DNA of 35,473 nt from Alphaproteobacteria bacterium MarineAlpha5_Bin7 (lineage in GTDB: Bacteria; Pseudomonadota; Alphaproteobacteria; HIMB59; GCA-002718135): the NCBI GenBank assembly GCA_002938195.1, contig PTKX01000011.1:1-35473 (forward strand). The letters run 5' to 3'. Shown one piece after another: positions 1 to 10,271 of this stretch. The position numbers and the translations under genes are program-made. How positions within the stretch are numbered: position 1 is the stretch's first letter; each line of letters opens with the position of its first letter. The notes under the pieces are model-generated. The model was not told the origin of the DNA, ran no database searches, and was given only the letters and a program-made list of their open reading frames with translations.

Positions 1-630
1 GATCCAGCAGGAAATATTTATCAAGCATGCTATAAAGAACATGAAGGTTCTTTCTTAGTAGGAATGATAGCAGCTATGGCATCAAAATCTGGTACTATAG
101 GTTTTGTTGGTGGAATGGATATTCCATTAATTCGAAAATTCCAAGGTGGTTATGAGCAAGGTGCTTTATATGTTAATTCTAATATTAAAATTTTGGCTAA
201 CATGACTGGCACAACACCAGAAGCTTGGAACAATCCAACAAAAGGCGCAGAGCTAACAAAAGCACAAATTGATGGCGGTGCAGATGTAGTCTACCAAGCC
301 GCTGGAGGAACTGGAATTGGAGTTCTTCAAGCTGCTGCTGATGCAGGAATAATGGGCATTGGTGTTGATACAAATCAAAACTGGATGCATCCAGGCAATA
401 TGTTAACTTCAATGTTAAAACGACTGGACCTTACTATTTTTGAACAAGCTGAAAAGACTGCTGCAGGAACTTTCGAACCTGGAATTCATATACTTGGTCT
501 TGCTGAAGGTATGGTTGGGTATGCTACCGAAGATGGTCAAGTAACTGCTGATATGGAAGCTGCAGTAAAAGCTGCTTCTGCTGATATAATCAGTGGTGCA
601 ATAGCTGTTGCTGATTGGTCACAGGAATAA
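1..630 (+). CDS. BMP-family nucleoside-binding protein of an ABC transporter (5' end missing)
   Basis: This is the C-terminal part of a periplasmic BMP/PnrA-type solute-binding protein. The reading frame is open from base 1, so the true start and the signal or lipoprotein peptide lie outside the window. The first visible residues include EHEGSFLVGMIAA, a conserved BMP-family segment, followed by GFVGGMDIPLIRKFQGGYEQG and GGADVVYQAAGGTGIGV, which line the ligand cleft in this family. Known BMP proteins with this transporter architecture bind purine or other nucleosides; the exact ligand here is inferred. It is followed after 44 bases by the ATPase and permease genes, so it is the binding component of the same system. 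A perfect 9-base inverted repeat lies just after its stop. Family assignment is firm, substrate moderate. Confidence 0.9.
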   Translation, partial: DPAGNIYQACYKEHEGSFLVGMIAAMASKSGTIGFVGGMDIPLIRKFQGGYEQGALYVNSNIKILANMTGTTPEAWNNPTKGAELTKAQIDGGADVVYQAAGGTGIGVLQAAADAGIMGIGVDTNQNWMHPGNMLTSMLKRLDLTIFEQAEKTAAGTFEPGIHILGLAEGMVGYATEDGQVTADMEAAVKAASADIISGAIAVADWSQE

Positions 631-646
631 TTATAAAAAACTATTT

Positions 647-685
647 GGTGAGACCTAAATAAAATAAATAATTTATGGTCTCACC
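647..685 (+). promoter_or_regulatory. Inverted repeat spanning the ATPase start codon
   Basis: GGTGAGACC (647-655) and GGTCTCACC (677-685) are perfect 9-base reverse complements separated by 21 AT-only bases. The 3' arm begins at the G of the ATG (675-677) of the ATPase gene and covers its first codons. In RNA it would form a hairpin that buries the start region. No Shine-Dalgarno sequence is visible in the loop. It could stabilise the 3' end of the binding-protein mRNA, lower ATPase translation, or both; the role is inferred. Confidence 0.6.
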
Positions 686-2195
686 CATCTTAGAATTAAA
701 AGACATAAACAAATCTTTTGGTCACGTACACGCAAATAAAAATATCAACTTACAAATCAGCAAAGGAACAATTCACGGAATCATTGGAGAAAATGGAGCA
801 GGCAAATCAACCTTAATGAGCATAGTATTTGGTCTTTATCAGGCCGATTCAGGAACAATAAATATTAATGGAAAGTCAGTTAAATTAAAATCACCCCGAG
901 ATTCAATTGAAAGCGGCATAGGCATGGTTCATCAACATTTTATGCTAGTTGAAAATTTTTCTGTTTTAGAAAATATTATTTTAGGTTTTGAAGGAGAACT
1001 TGTTTTTGGAAAAAATTTAGAAAAAGCAAAAAAAGATTTAATAAATTTATGCGAAACTTATAAACTCAATATTGATCTTGATTCAACAATTTCAGATTTA
1101 TCAGTGGGTTTTCGTCAAAGAGTTGAGATTTTAAAATCTCTGTATCGCGGCGCCGAAATACTTATTTTAGATGAACCAACTGGCGTATTAACTCCCCAAG
1201 AAGTGGATGAGCTTTTTAAAATTTTGCGCTCTCTTAAAGAGGAGGGAAAAACTATTGTTCTAATTACGCATAAATTAAATGAGATTATGGATTTAACAAG
1301 TGAAGTTTCTGTTATGCGACAGGGAGAAATGGTTGGTCATAAGAAAACTGATTCCACTAACAAGGAGGATTTAGCAGAAATGATGGTTGGAAGAAGCGTT
1401 TTGCTCCGTATAAATAAATCTTCTGCAAAGCAAGGAGAGGTAGTTTTTAGTGTTAAAGATTTAGTAGTAAAGGATGATTTGGATGTCACTAGAATAAAAA
1501 ATGTAAGTTTTGATATTCATGAGGGAGAAATACTAGGGTTGGCTGGCGTTACTGGAAATGGACAAACAGAACTTCTAGAAGCCTTATCAGGAATAAGAAA
1601 AATTGAGTCAGGTGAGATTAAGCTTTTTAATGAAATTATTTCAAACCAAAATAATTTTTTGGATCCTAGAATTTTAAAAGAAAAAGGTTTAGCTCATGTT
1701 CCAGAGGATCGGCAAAGAATGGGACTCGTTACAGACTTTAAAGCATATGAAAATTTAATTTTTGGCTATCATCACCAAGAGCCATTTTCAAAATCTTCTA
1801 TTCTTAAGGAAAAAGAAATATTATCTTTTTCAAAAAAAGTTATGGATGAATATGACGTAAGACCAAATTCACCTAATTTAATCACATCTAATTTTTCTGG
1901 AGGGAATCAGCAAAAAATTATTTTGAGTCGAGAACTCAATGAGAATCCAAAAGTTCTTTTAGTTGGTCAACCGACAAGAGGAGTAGACATTGGGGCAATA
2001 GAATTTATTCATCAGAGACTTATAGATATGAGAAATAAAGGAGCAGCCATACTTTTAGTTTCGGTTGAGCTTGATGAAGTTTTATCTTTGTCTGATAGGA
2101 TAGTGGTCATGTTTGATGGAAATATTGTGGGTGAGAAAATAAATAAAAATGTAACTGATCGGGAGTTAGGGCTATTAATGGCAGGGGTTGCATAA
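675..2195 (+). CDS. Nucleoside-type ABC transporter, double ATPase subunit
   Basis: This cytoplasmic ATP-hydrolysing subunit contains two ABC domains in one 506-residue chain, the usual length for the YufO/NupO-like and sugar-type (RbsA-like) class. Domain 1 has Walker A GENGAGKST near residue 39, signature LSVGFRQRVEI and Walker B ILILDEPTG. Domain 2 has the altered Walker A GVTGNGQTE, a clear FSGGNQQK signature and a degenerate Walker B region VGQPTRGVD. This asymmetry is normal for the family. The gene lies between the binding protein and two permeases, and its stop overlaps the next start by one base (TAATG), implying coupled translation. The start ATG has no obvious Shine-Dalgarno and sits in a hairpin. 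The purine or other nucleoside substrate is inferred from family and operon structure. Confidence 0.92.
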   Translation: MVSPILELKDINKSFGHVHANKNINLQISKGTIHGIIGENGAGKSTLMSIVFGLYQADSGTININGKSVKLKSPRDSIESGIGMVHQHFMLVENFSVLENIILGFEGELVFGKNLEKAKKDLINLCETYKLNIDLDSTISDLSVGFRQRVEILKSLYRGAEILILDEPTGVLTPQEVDELFKILRSLKEEGKTIVLITHKLNEIMDLTSEVSVMRQGEMVGHKKTDSTNKEDLAEMMVGRSVLLRINKSSAKQGEVVFSVKDLVVKDDLDVTRIKNVSFDIHEGEILGLAGVTGNGQTELLEALSGIRKIESGEIKLFNEIISNQNNFLDPRILKEKGLAHVPEDRQRMGLVTDFKAYENLIFGYHHQEPFSKSSILKEKEILSFSKKVMDEYDVRPNSPNLITSNFSGGNQQKIILSRELNENPKVLLVGQPTRGVDIGAIEFIHQRLIDMRNKGAAILLVSVELDEVLSLSDRIVVMFDGNIVGEKINKNVTDRELGLLMAGVA

Positions 2196-3313
2196 TGACT
2201 ACTGTAGTTGATAAAACAAAAGTACCTTGGTGGGCTGCCAACATAATTGTTCCGCTTGTAAATCTAGTCTTGGCTCTTTTAGTTTCAGGATTATTTATTT
2301 TTATTGCAGGAGAAAATCCTCTTCAAGCTGTTAAATTGATTATTTATGGATCGTTTGGATATGTTGAAGGCTTTGCTTACACTCTTTACTATACAACAAA
2401 TTTTATTTTTACTGGCTTAGCATTTGCTGTAGCATTCCATTGCCGTCTTTTCAATATAGGGGGTGAAGGACAAGCATATATTGGTGGTTTAGGGGTTTTT
2501 CTTGTTGCAATAAATTTTAGTTTTTTACCAGTTCCAATAGTTTGGTTATTAGCTATAGCAGGTGCAATAATATTTGGTGCTGCTTGGGCGTTTATTCCTG
2601 CATATCTTCAAGCAAAAAGAGGTAGTCATGTTGTTATTACAACTATAATGTTTAATTTCATTGCATCATCTTTAATGATATTTCTGCTTGTTGATGTAAT
2701 TAGAGATACCGCCCAGATGGGGCCGCACACTGTGGCGCTTCCTAAAGAATTATGGTTTCCAACCTTTAAAGACTTTGCACATTTATTTGGTATGAAGATA
2801 AGATATTCGCCTCTAAACATTTCTTTTATAATTGCAATCATTGCTTCATTTTTTGTTTGGTTTTTAATTTGGAAAACGAAATGGGGATATGAAATGCGCG
2901 CAGTTGGACATAATACCCAGGCTGCAATCTATGCTGGTATTTCACCTTATAAAAATATTATTATTGCAATGTTAGTTTCAGGAGGTCTCGCAGGAATGTT
3001 GGGAATAAATGAAATTTTAGGAGTGCACCATAAAATAGTTGCCGGTTTTCCTGCCGGATATGGATTTACAGGAATAGCAGTTGCTCTAATGGGAAGAAAT
3101 CACCCCATAGGAATTTTTCCAGCAGCTTTGCTATTTGGGATTTTATATCAAGGTGGATCAGAAGTTACTTTTGATATGCCTAATATTACCCGGTATATGT
3201 TTATTGCTGTTCAAGGAGTTATAATTTTATTTAGTGGCGCTTTAGAGAATTTGTTTAGACCTCAAATTGAAAGTTTTTTTGTAAATCGAATAAATAAAGA
3301 AAATCCTGCGTAA
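2195..3313 (+). CDS. Nucleoside-type ABC transporter permease 1
   Basis: This inner-membrane permease of the branched-chain amino acid/ribose-type superfamily (BPD_transp_2) has 372 residues and many hydrophobic helices. It resembles the YufP/NupP-type partner of BMP transporters. Motifs include FNIGGEGQAYIGG near residues 86-98, typical of this permease group, and the cytoplasmic segment GYEMRAVGHNTQAAIYAGI that contacts the ATPase. It starts at the last base of the ATPase stop codon and ends with the same one-base overlap to the second permease. The heterodimer of this protein and the next one forms the channel. Function as a nucleoside channel follows from family and context, not from a substrate-specific residue. 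Confidence 0.9.
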   Translation: MTTVVDKTKVPWWAANIIVPLVNLVLALLVSGLFIFIAGENPLQAVKLIIYGSFGYVEGFAYTLYYTTNFIFTGLAFAVAFHCRLFNIGGEGQAYIGGLGVFLVAINFSFLPVPIVWLLAIAGAIIFGAAWAFIPAYLQAKRGSHVVITTIMFNFIASSLMIFLLVDVIRDTAQMGPHTVALPKELWFPTFKDFAHLFGMKIRYSPLNISFIIAIIASFFVWFLIWKTKWGYEMRAVGHNTQAAIYAGISPYKNIIIAMLVSGGLAGMLGINEILGVHHKIVAGFPAGYGFTGIAVALMGRNHPIGIFPAALLFGILYQGGSEVTFDMPNITRYMFIAVQGVIILFSGALENLFRPQIESFFVNRINKENPA

Positions 3314-4284
3314 TGGAAAATTTAGCTGACATAGCTTCACTACTCAATTCTACATTTAGGATATCTACCCCACTGATATTTGCTGCAATGGCAGGACTTT
3401 TTGCTGAAAGATCAGGCGTTATAGATTTTGGCTTAGAAGGTAAAATGCTGGCAGCAGCTTTTGTAGCAGCGGTGGGTTCTTATTATTTTAATTCTCCATG
3501 GTTAGGATTAGTTTTAGCAATAATAGCCTGCGTTAGCCTTTCTATGCTTCATGGTTTTGCATCAGTCACACATAAAGGGGATCAAGTAGTATCTTGTGTG
3601 GCAATTAATATTTTGATGATTGGTTTAACCACGGCACTAGCTGCTGCATGGTTTGGTCAAGCAGGATTGACACCTACCTTAAAAGATAATCAAAGATTTT
3701 TAGAAATCACGCTTCCATTTGCAGATTCATTACAGAATGTTCCAATCATTGGTTTGATATACAGTGACATTATTAGTGGTCATTATATATTTGTATACAT
3801 AGCTTATTTATTAGTGCCTATAGTATTTTGGATTGTATTTAAAACAAGTTTTGGTTTGAGAATTCGAGCTGTTGGAGAAAACCCAAGTGCAGTTGATACA
3901 GCAGGTATCAATGTTTTTTCAATGCGTTATAAAGCTTTAATGGTTAATGGAGTTTTAATTGCCTTTGCAGGAGCGCATTTGTCTACAGCCGTTAATGCTA
4001 ATTTTTTTAGAGAAATGTCAGCTGGAAGAGGATATCTTGCTTTAGCAGCACTTATTTTTGGAAAATGGCATCCAAAAACAGCTCTGATAGCATGTTTACT
4101 TTTTGGTTTTACTGATGCCCTACAAATTAGACTCCAAGGGGTTCCTATACCAGGAATAGGATTAATACCTGTGCAATTTATTCAAGCTACTCCCTATATA
4201 TTGACAGTGGTTCTTTTAGCTGGATTTGTTGGCAAAGCAATTGCTCCAAATGCTATTGGCCAACCATACATTAAAGAAAGATAG
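3313..4284 (+). CDS. Nucleoside-type ABC transporter permease 2
   Basis: This is the second inner-membrane permease of the transporter, 323 residues, mostly hydrophobic and YufQ/NupQ-like. The N-terminal third carries FAERSGVIDFGLEGKMLAAA, a hallmark of this permease type, and the segment FGLRIRAVGENPSAVDTAGIN near residues 180-200 is the ATPase-contact loop. It starts with a one-base overlap after permease 1. The operon appears to end here: the next gene is an Irr-type regulator 38 bases downstream in the same direction, with no clear terminator between them, so read-through into that gene is possible. The likely job is import of nucleosides for the cdd/PNP/deoA salvage genes found 21 kb away. 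Confidence 0.9.
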   Translation: MENLADIASLLNSTFRISTPLIFAAMAGLFAERSGVIDFGLEGKMLAAAFVAAVGSYYFNSPWLGLVLAIIACVSLSMLHGFASVTHKGDQVVSCVAINILMIGLTTALAAAWFGQAGLTPTLKDNQRFLEITLPFADSLQNVPIIGLIYSDIISGHYIFVYIAYLLVPIVFWIVFKTSFGLRIRAVGENPSAVDTAGINVFSMRYKALMVNGVLIAFAGAHLSTAVNANFFREMSAGRGYLALAALIFGKWHPKTALIACLLFGFTDALQIRLQGVPIPGIGLIPVQFIQATPYILTVVLLAGFVGKAIAPNAIGQPYIKER

Positions 4285-4322
4285 ATATTTTCTAAAATTG
4301 AATTATATAAGTCTTTAATATT

Positions 4323-4730
4323 ATGGCAACAAAGATTGATCACATAAAACTTCTTCGTGAATATGGGTTAAAACCTACTTCACAGAGATTATTCCTTTCT
4401 GAAATACTATTTTCTGGAAAAAATATGCATTTTTGTGCTGAGGATTTAAGTAAAGTTGTTTCAAAAAAAGGGTGTAAAATGTCTCTAGCCACAATATACA
4501 ACAACCTCCATCATTTAGTGGAAGTCGGATTATTAAAAAAAAGACAAATCAGTAATAATCGAACTTATTTTGACAACAACGTGACTGATCATTTTCATAT
4601 CTTTGATGAGGAAAGTAATATGCTTATGGATATACCTTATTCTGACGTTAAATTTTCAAAATTGCCCAAACTACCCAAAAATAAAAAAATTAAAAATATC
4701 AACCTAATAATAAATTTAGAAAATAAATAA
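4323..4730 (+). CDS. irr: Fur-family regulator of the Irr type
   Basis: This is a 135-residue DNA-binding transcription factor. The N-terminal winged helix contains LREYGLKPTSQR (residues 11-22) and the recognition helix SLATIYNNLHHLVEVGLLKK (54-73). The segment TYFDNNVTDHFHIF (81-94) matches the Irr signature, which normally reads TYFDTNTSDHHHFF. C-terminal CxxC zinc motifs of ordinary Fur are absent, as expected for Irr. Irr proteins of Alphaproteobacteria sense heme/iron status and control iron, heme and peroxide genes. The next gene, katG, begins 85 bases downstream and has a 17-base Irr/Fur-type palindrome in its promoter, so katG is a probable target. A PerR-like peroxide sensor is the alternative. 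Confidence 0.85.
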   Translation: MATKIDHIKLLREYGLKPTSQRLFLSEILFSGKNMHFCAEDLSKVVSKKGCKMSLATIYNNLHHLVEVGLLKKRQISNNRTYFDNNVTDHFHIFDEESNMLMDIPYSDVKFSKLPKLPKNKKIKNINLIINLENK

Positions 4731-4738
4731 AAAAATAA

Positions 4739-4755
4739 ATTAGAATTATTCTAAT
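4739..4755 (+). promoter_or_regulatory. Irr/Fur-type operator upstream of katG
   Basis: ATTAGAATTATTCTAAT is a perfect 8-1-8 palindrome. It closely matches the published Irr control element (TTTAGAA-NNN-TTCTAAA type) and the related 7-1-7 Per/Fur boxes. It lies between the irr-like gene and katG, with its last base 4 bases upstream of the -35 hexamer. An AT-rich region can give chance palindromes, but length, sequence and position together support a real operator. Confidence 0.75.
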
Positions 4756-4758
4756 CTA

Positions 4759-4786
4759 TTGACAAATTTAATTATAGAATTAAATA
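4759..4786 (+). promoter_or_regulatory. Likely housekeeping promoter of katG
   Basis: A perfect TTGACA -35 hexamer (4759-4764) is followed after 16 bases by TAAATA (4781-4786) as a plausible -10. The katG ATG at 4816 is preceded by a good Shine-Dalgarno, AGAGG at 4806-4810. The Irr-type palindrome sits immediately upstream of the -35. Confidence 0.6.
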
Positions 4787-4794
4787 TTTATTAG

Positions 4795-7775
<2,981 letters not shown>

Positions 7776-7822
7776 AAAATCTATTTGACAGAAAAAAATT
7801 CATCAAACAAGAACTAAAATAA

Positions 7823-8233
7823 TTAATTAGTTGGCTTCCAATTTTTCGGAGCTAATTCGAAGTCAGAATAATCAAAACCTGGTGCTACTGTGCAACCTAT
7901 AAGGGAATATTCGCCATTACTTACCATGCTAAACCATGAACCAGCATTTACTACAATGTGCATATTTTCATTGTTAATAATTTTGTTTCCAAGAACTTCA
8001 GTATATGATCTTTTACCATCTTCAGAGATATATACTGACATAGAATCTCCTTTATAAAAATGTAATATTTCATTTTTAGTCAATCGATGCCAATGTGAAC
8101 GCTGACCTTTTTTGAGCAAGTAATAGATTAGGCTCACATTATTATCTTTATCACGAAACGATTCTGAAAAATAACCCCCTTCTGGATGAGGTAACATTTC
8201 AAGTTTTTTTATTAATTTTTCTGGATCATCCAT
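7823..8233 (-). CDS. DUF985-type cupin protein
   Basis: This is a 136-residue single-domain cupin. The N-terminal LPHPEGGYFSESF and the core SHWHRLTKNEILHFYKGD are characteristic of the DUF985 (cupin_5) family. The second cupin motif region contains VVNAGSWFSM and the C-terminus CTVAPGFDYSDFELA. Histidines in SHWHR could bind metal, but the family has no established reaction. It lies 15 bases after ribA in the same direction and before the TauD-like gene, so it is probably cotranscribed with both. No specific role can be assigned from the neighbours. Confidence 0.85.
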   Translation of the reverse strand: MDDPEKLIKKLEMLPHPEGGYFSESFRDKDNNVSLIYYLLKKGQRSHWHRLTKNEILHFYKGDSMSVYISEDGKRSYTEVLGNKIINNENMHIVVNAGSWFSMVSNGEYSLIGCTVAPGFDYSDFELAPKNWKPTN

Positions 8234-8248
8234 ATTACCAATAAAATC

Positions 8249-8845
8249 CTACATTAAGTGGCCAAGTTTCTTAGCTTTAGTTGTAAGATATTTTTCATTG
8301 TGTTCATTTGTAGAACCAAGAATAGGTAGTCTTTTATTAACTTTTAAACCCATATTTTCTAGTGCGTTAATCTTACTAGGATTATTGGTCATTAAATCTA
8401 CTGATTTAATTTTTAAATGTTCTGCCATTGAAGCAACTATTTCATAGCTTCTTTCATCTTCTTGAAAGCCTAATTGATGATTTGCTTCTACAGTGTCCAT
8501 ACCACCATCTTGTAATTTATAGGCTTTTATTTTATTTGATAACCCTATGCCCCTGCCTTCTTGTTGAAGATAGAATATTACACCTGAACCATTATTAGCA
8601 ATTTGCTTTAATGATTCAGTTAACTGAAAACGACAATCACATCTCATGCTAAAAAAGGATTCACCTGTTATACACTGTGAATGTATTCTAGCTAATACAG
8701 GAGATAAATTAAGATTTCCAATCGTGACAGCTAAATGATCTTTATTACTACTAATTTCTGTAAACGCATGAACATCAAAAGTAGCAATATCTGTAGGAAG
8801 ACTTGATCTTTCAATAAAATTTAAAAATTTGTTTTTTTTCAACAT
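8249..8845 (-). CDS. ribA: GTP cyclohydrolase II
   Basis: This is the first committed enzyme of riboflavin synthesis. It opens GTP to 2,5-diamino-6-ribosylamino-4-pyrimidinone 5'-phosphate, releasing formate and pyrophosphate. The 198-residue protein is a stand-alone RibA (E. coli RibA is 196), not fused to the RibB domain as in many Alphaproteobacteria. Zinc ligands are Cys58, Cys69 and Cys71 in HSQCITGE and MRCDCRFQ. Nucleotide and catalytic segments QQEGRGIGLSNKIKAYKLQD, DTVEANHQLGF, ERSYEI and LMTNNPSK are intact, and the C-terminus TKAKKLGHLM is classic. The Gly usually found after the second CxC is Arg here (RCDCRF versus RCDCGF). No FMN riboswitch is visible upstream. Identification is secure. 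Confidence 0.95.
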   Translation of the reverse strand: MLKKNKFLNFIERSSLPTDIATFDVHAFTEISSNKDHLAVTIGNLNLSPVLARIHSQCITGESFFSMRCDCRFQLTESLKQIANNGSGVIFYLQQEGRGIGLSNKIKAYKLQDGGMDTVEANHQLGFQEDERSYEIVASMAEHLKIKSVDLMTNNPSKINALENMGLKVNKRLPILGSTNEHNEKYLTTKAKKLGHLM

Positions 8846-8921
8846 TGACTTAAAAGCAGTTAATAATTGTTTCTCTTACTTTTTTCCATATAAATGTAAA
8901 TTCATTTTTGCAAATATATTG

Positions 8922-9770
8922 TTATAAATAGGCTAATTGTTTCATAGGTATTGTCAATTCTTCTTCTATTTGTTTTACTTGTTTTTGAGTTAAAACTTGT
9001 CTCCATTCACCCACAACCCCTTTTCTAAAGAATTTTGTATTAATAGTAGCTTCTTTAAATTTATATTTATTTTCTAAAGATTGTAAATTATTAAAACTTG
9101 TTGAGTCCTTTACTGACTCTAAGAATTTATTATCAGTTTTTATATCCAGGCTTGTTACGGTATTTAGAAAGTTTACTATAGTAGAAATACCTTTATCAAC
9201 ATCATTAATCATATCTTCATATTTTAAAATTAATCTTGGCACTTTTTTAAATTCCATCCAAGAGTCAATATTGTTTTTCCAAGTAGAAATAAGTTCATTT
9301 ACTTTCTGAAATGATGTCATTCTGTTTTTTTCAAATAAAACCTTATTTAATGAATCAGGTATATTTTCACCCATGTGATTGCTTAAAGAAACTACTACAT
9401 CTCTTGGATCTCTTATTATGTATATAAAAGCAAGACAAACAGATTCATCAGTAAAAAAATTATTATTTATAATACCCCTAACGCTATGAGTTTTAAAAAA
9501 TACAACTTCCTTCTTTTTTAAATTTATATTTTTTTGGGCATTTATCCAATTATTAGATAGCCAATTAAAGTCTAAATTGCCCTTAGAATCAAAACTAGGA
9601 TTTTTTAAATTATTAAAATTAGCTATTTGAGAAAAAAGTATAATTTTTTGTAAATCATCAAAATGAAAATTACCTTGGTTATAGATAAGTGAACTAATTA
9701 TACTTCTTAGCCAAGTATTTCCCGATTTAGGATAAGATGCTAAAAAAATAATTTTTTTTTTGTTTGTCAC
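8922..9770 (-). CDS. Sulfotransferase-domain protein
   Basis: This is a 282-residue PAPS-dependent sulfotransferase. The 5'-phosphosulfate loop is SYPKSGNTWLR (residues 12-22), the 3'-phosphate motif is IIRDPRDVVVSLSNHMG (residues 118-134; Arg120 and Ser128), and the C-terminal loop RKGVVGEW matches the RKGxxGxWK motif with the last residue changed. The probable general-base histidine is in FFKTHSVRG. Members transfer sulfuryl groups to alcohols, amines or sugars; the acceptor cannot be predicted here. It sits between hisI and ribA on the minus strand with a gap of about 76 bases before ribA, and has no functional link to either. Possible roles in surface polysaccharide or metabolite sulfation are guesses. 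Confidence 0.85.
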   Translation of the reverse strand: MTNKKKIIFLASYPKSGNTWLRSIISSLIYNQGNFHFDDLQKIILFSQIANFNNLKNPSFDSKGNLDFNWLSNNWINAQKNINLKKKEVVFFKTHSVRGIINNNFFTDESVCLAFIYIIRDPRDVVVSLSNHMGENIPDSLNKVLFEKNRMTSFQKVNELISTWKNNIDSWMEFKKVPRLILKYEDMINDVDKGISTIVNFLNTVTSLDIKTDNKFLESVKDSTSFNNLQSLENKYKFKEATINTKFFRKGVVGEWRQVLTQKQVKQIEEELTIPMKQLAYL

Positions 9771-9790
9771 TAAATTAAACTGTTAATAAT

Positions 9791-10270
9791 TTATAATTTT
9801 GTCGGATTAGGTGAGTCTTTATATACTTTTTTTGGATCAAAAACTTTTTCTTTTTCCTTAAATTCTAAAACAACACCTGAATCAGCACTATTTTTCCCAA
9901 AAGGAATGCTTCTGTAAAAACATGACTTATAACCAACGTGACAACTTGCTCCGCCATTTAGATCAACCTTTAACCAAACACAGTCTTGATCATCATCAAT
10001 TCTTATTTCTTTTATTGTTTGTACATATCCACTGGTTTTGCCTTTATGCCATAAAGATTTTCTACTTCTTGAATAATAAACTGCCTCTCCCAGTGTTATC
10101 GTTTTATAAAAAGCTTCTTTATTCATGTAACCTTGCATTAAAACCTCTCCTGACTTAAAGTCAGTAGTTACAACTGGAATTAAACCATCTTCATTAAATT
10201 TAGGAGCCAGTTCTTTTGACTCTTCAACTTGCTCAATACTTTTTCTTTTTTTGAATAAATCTTTTATCAT
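9791..10270 (-). CDS. hisI: Phosphoribosyl-AMP cyclohydrolase
   Basis: HisI carries out the third step of histidine synthesis, opening the adenine ring of phosphoribosyl-AMP. This is a stand-alone enzyme of 159 residues without the HisE pyrophosphohydrolase domain. Motifs include [34 protein letters not shown] and [20 protein letters not shown]. The aspartates bind magnesium and the cysteines in the last segment and in YKSCFYRS bind zinc. Length exceeds the core because of an N-terminal lysine-rich extension and a C-terminal tail [16 protein letters not shown]. It starts 1 base after the thrS stop, so it is likely cotranscribed with cysS-thrS. No other his genes are in the window. Confidence 0.95.
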   Translation of the reverse strand: MIKDLFKKRKSIEQVEESKELAPKFNEDGLIPVVTTDFKSGEVLMQGYMNKEAFYKTITLGEAVYYSRSRKSLWHKGKTSGYVQTIKEIRIDDDQDCVWLKVDLNGGASCHVGYKSCFYRSIPFGKNSADSGVVLEFKEKEKVFDPKKVYKDSPNPTKL

Positions 10271-10271
10271 T

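Noticed and set aside
4270-4319. ATTAAAGA/TCTTTAAT inverted repeat between permease 2 and irr as a terminator
   Set aside because: The stem is A/T-dominated, the loop is over 30 bases and no T-run follows.
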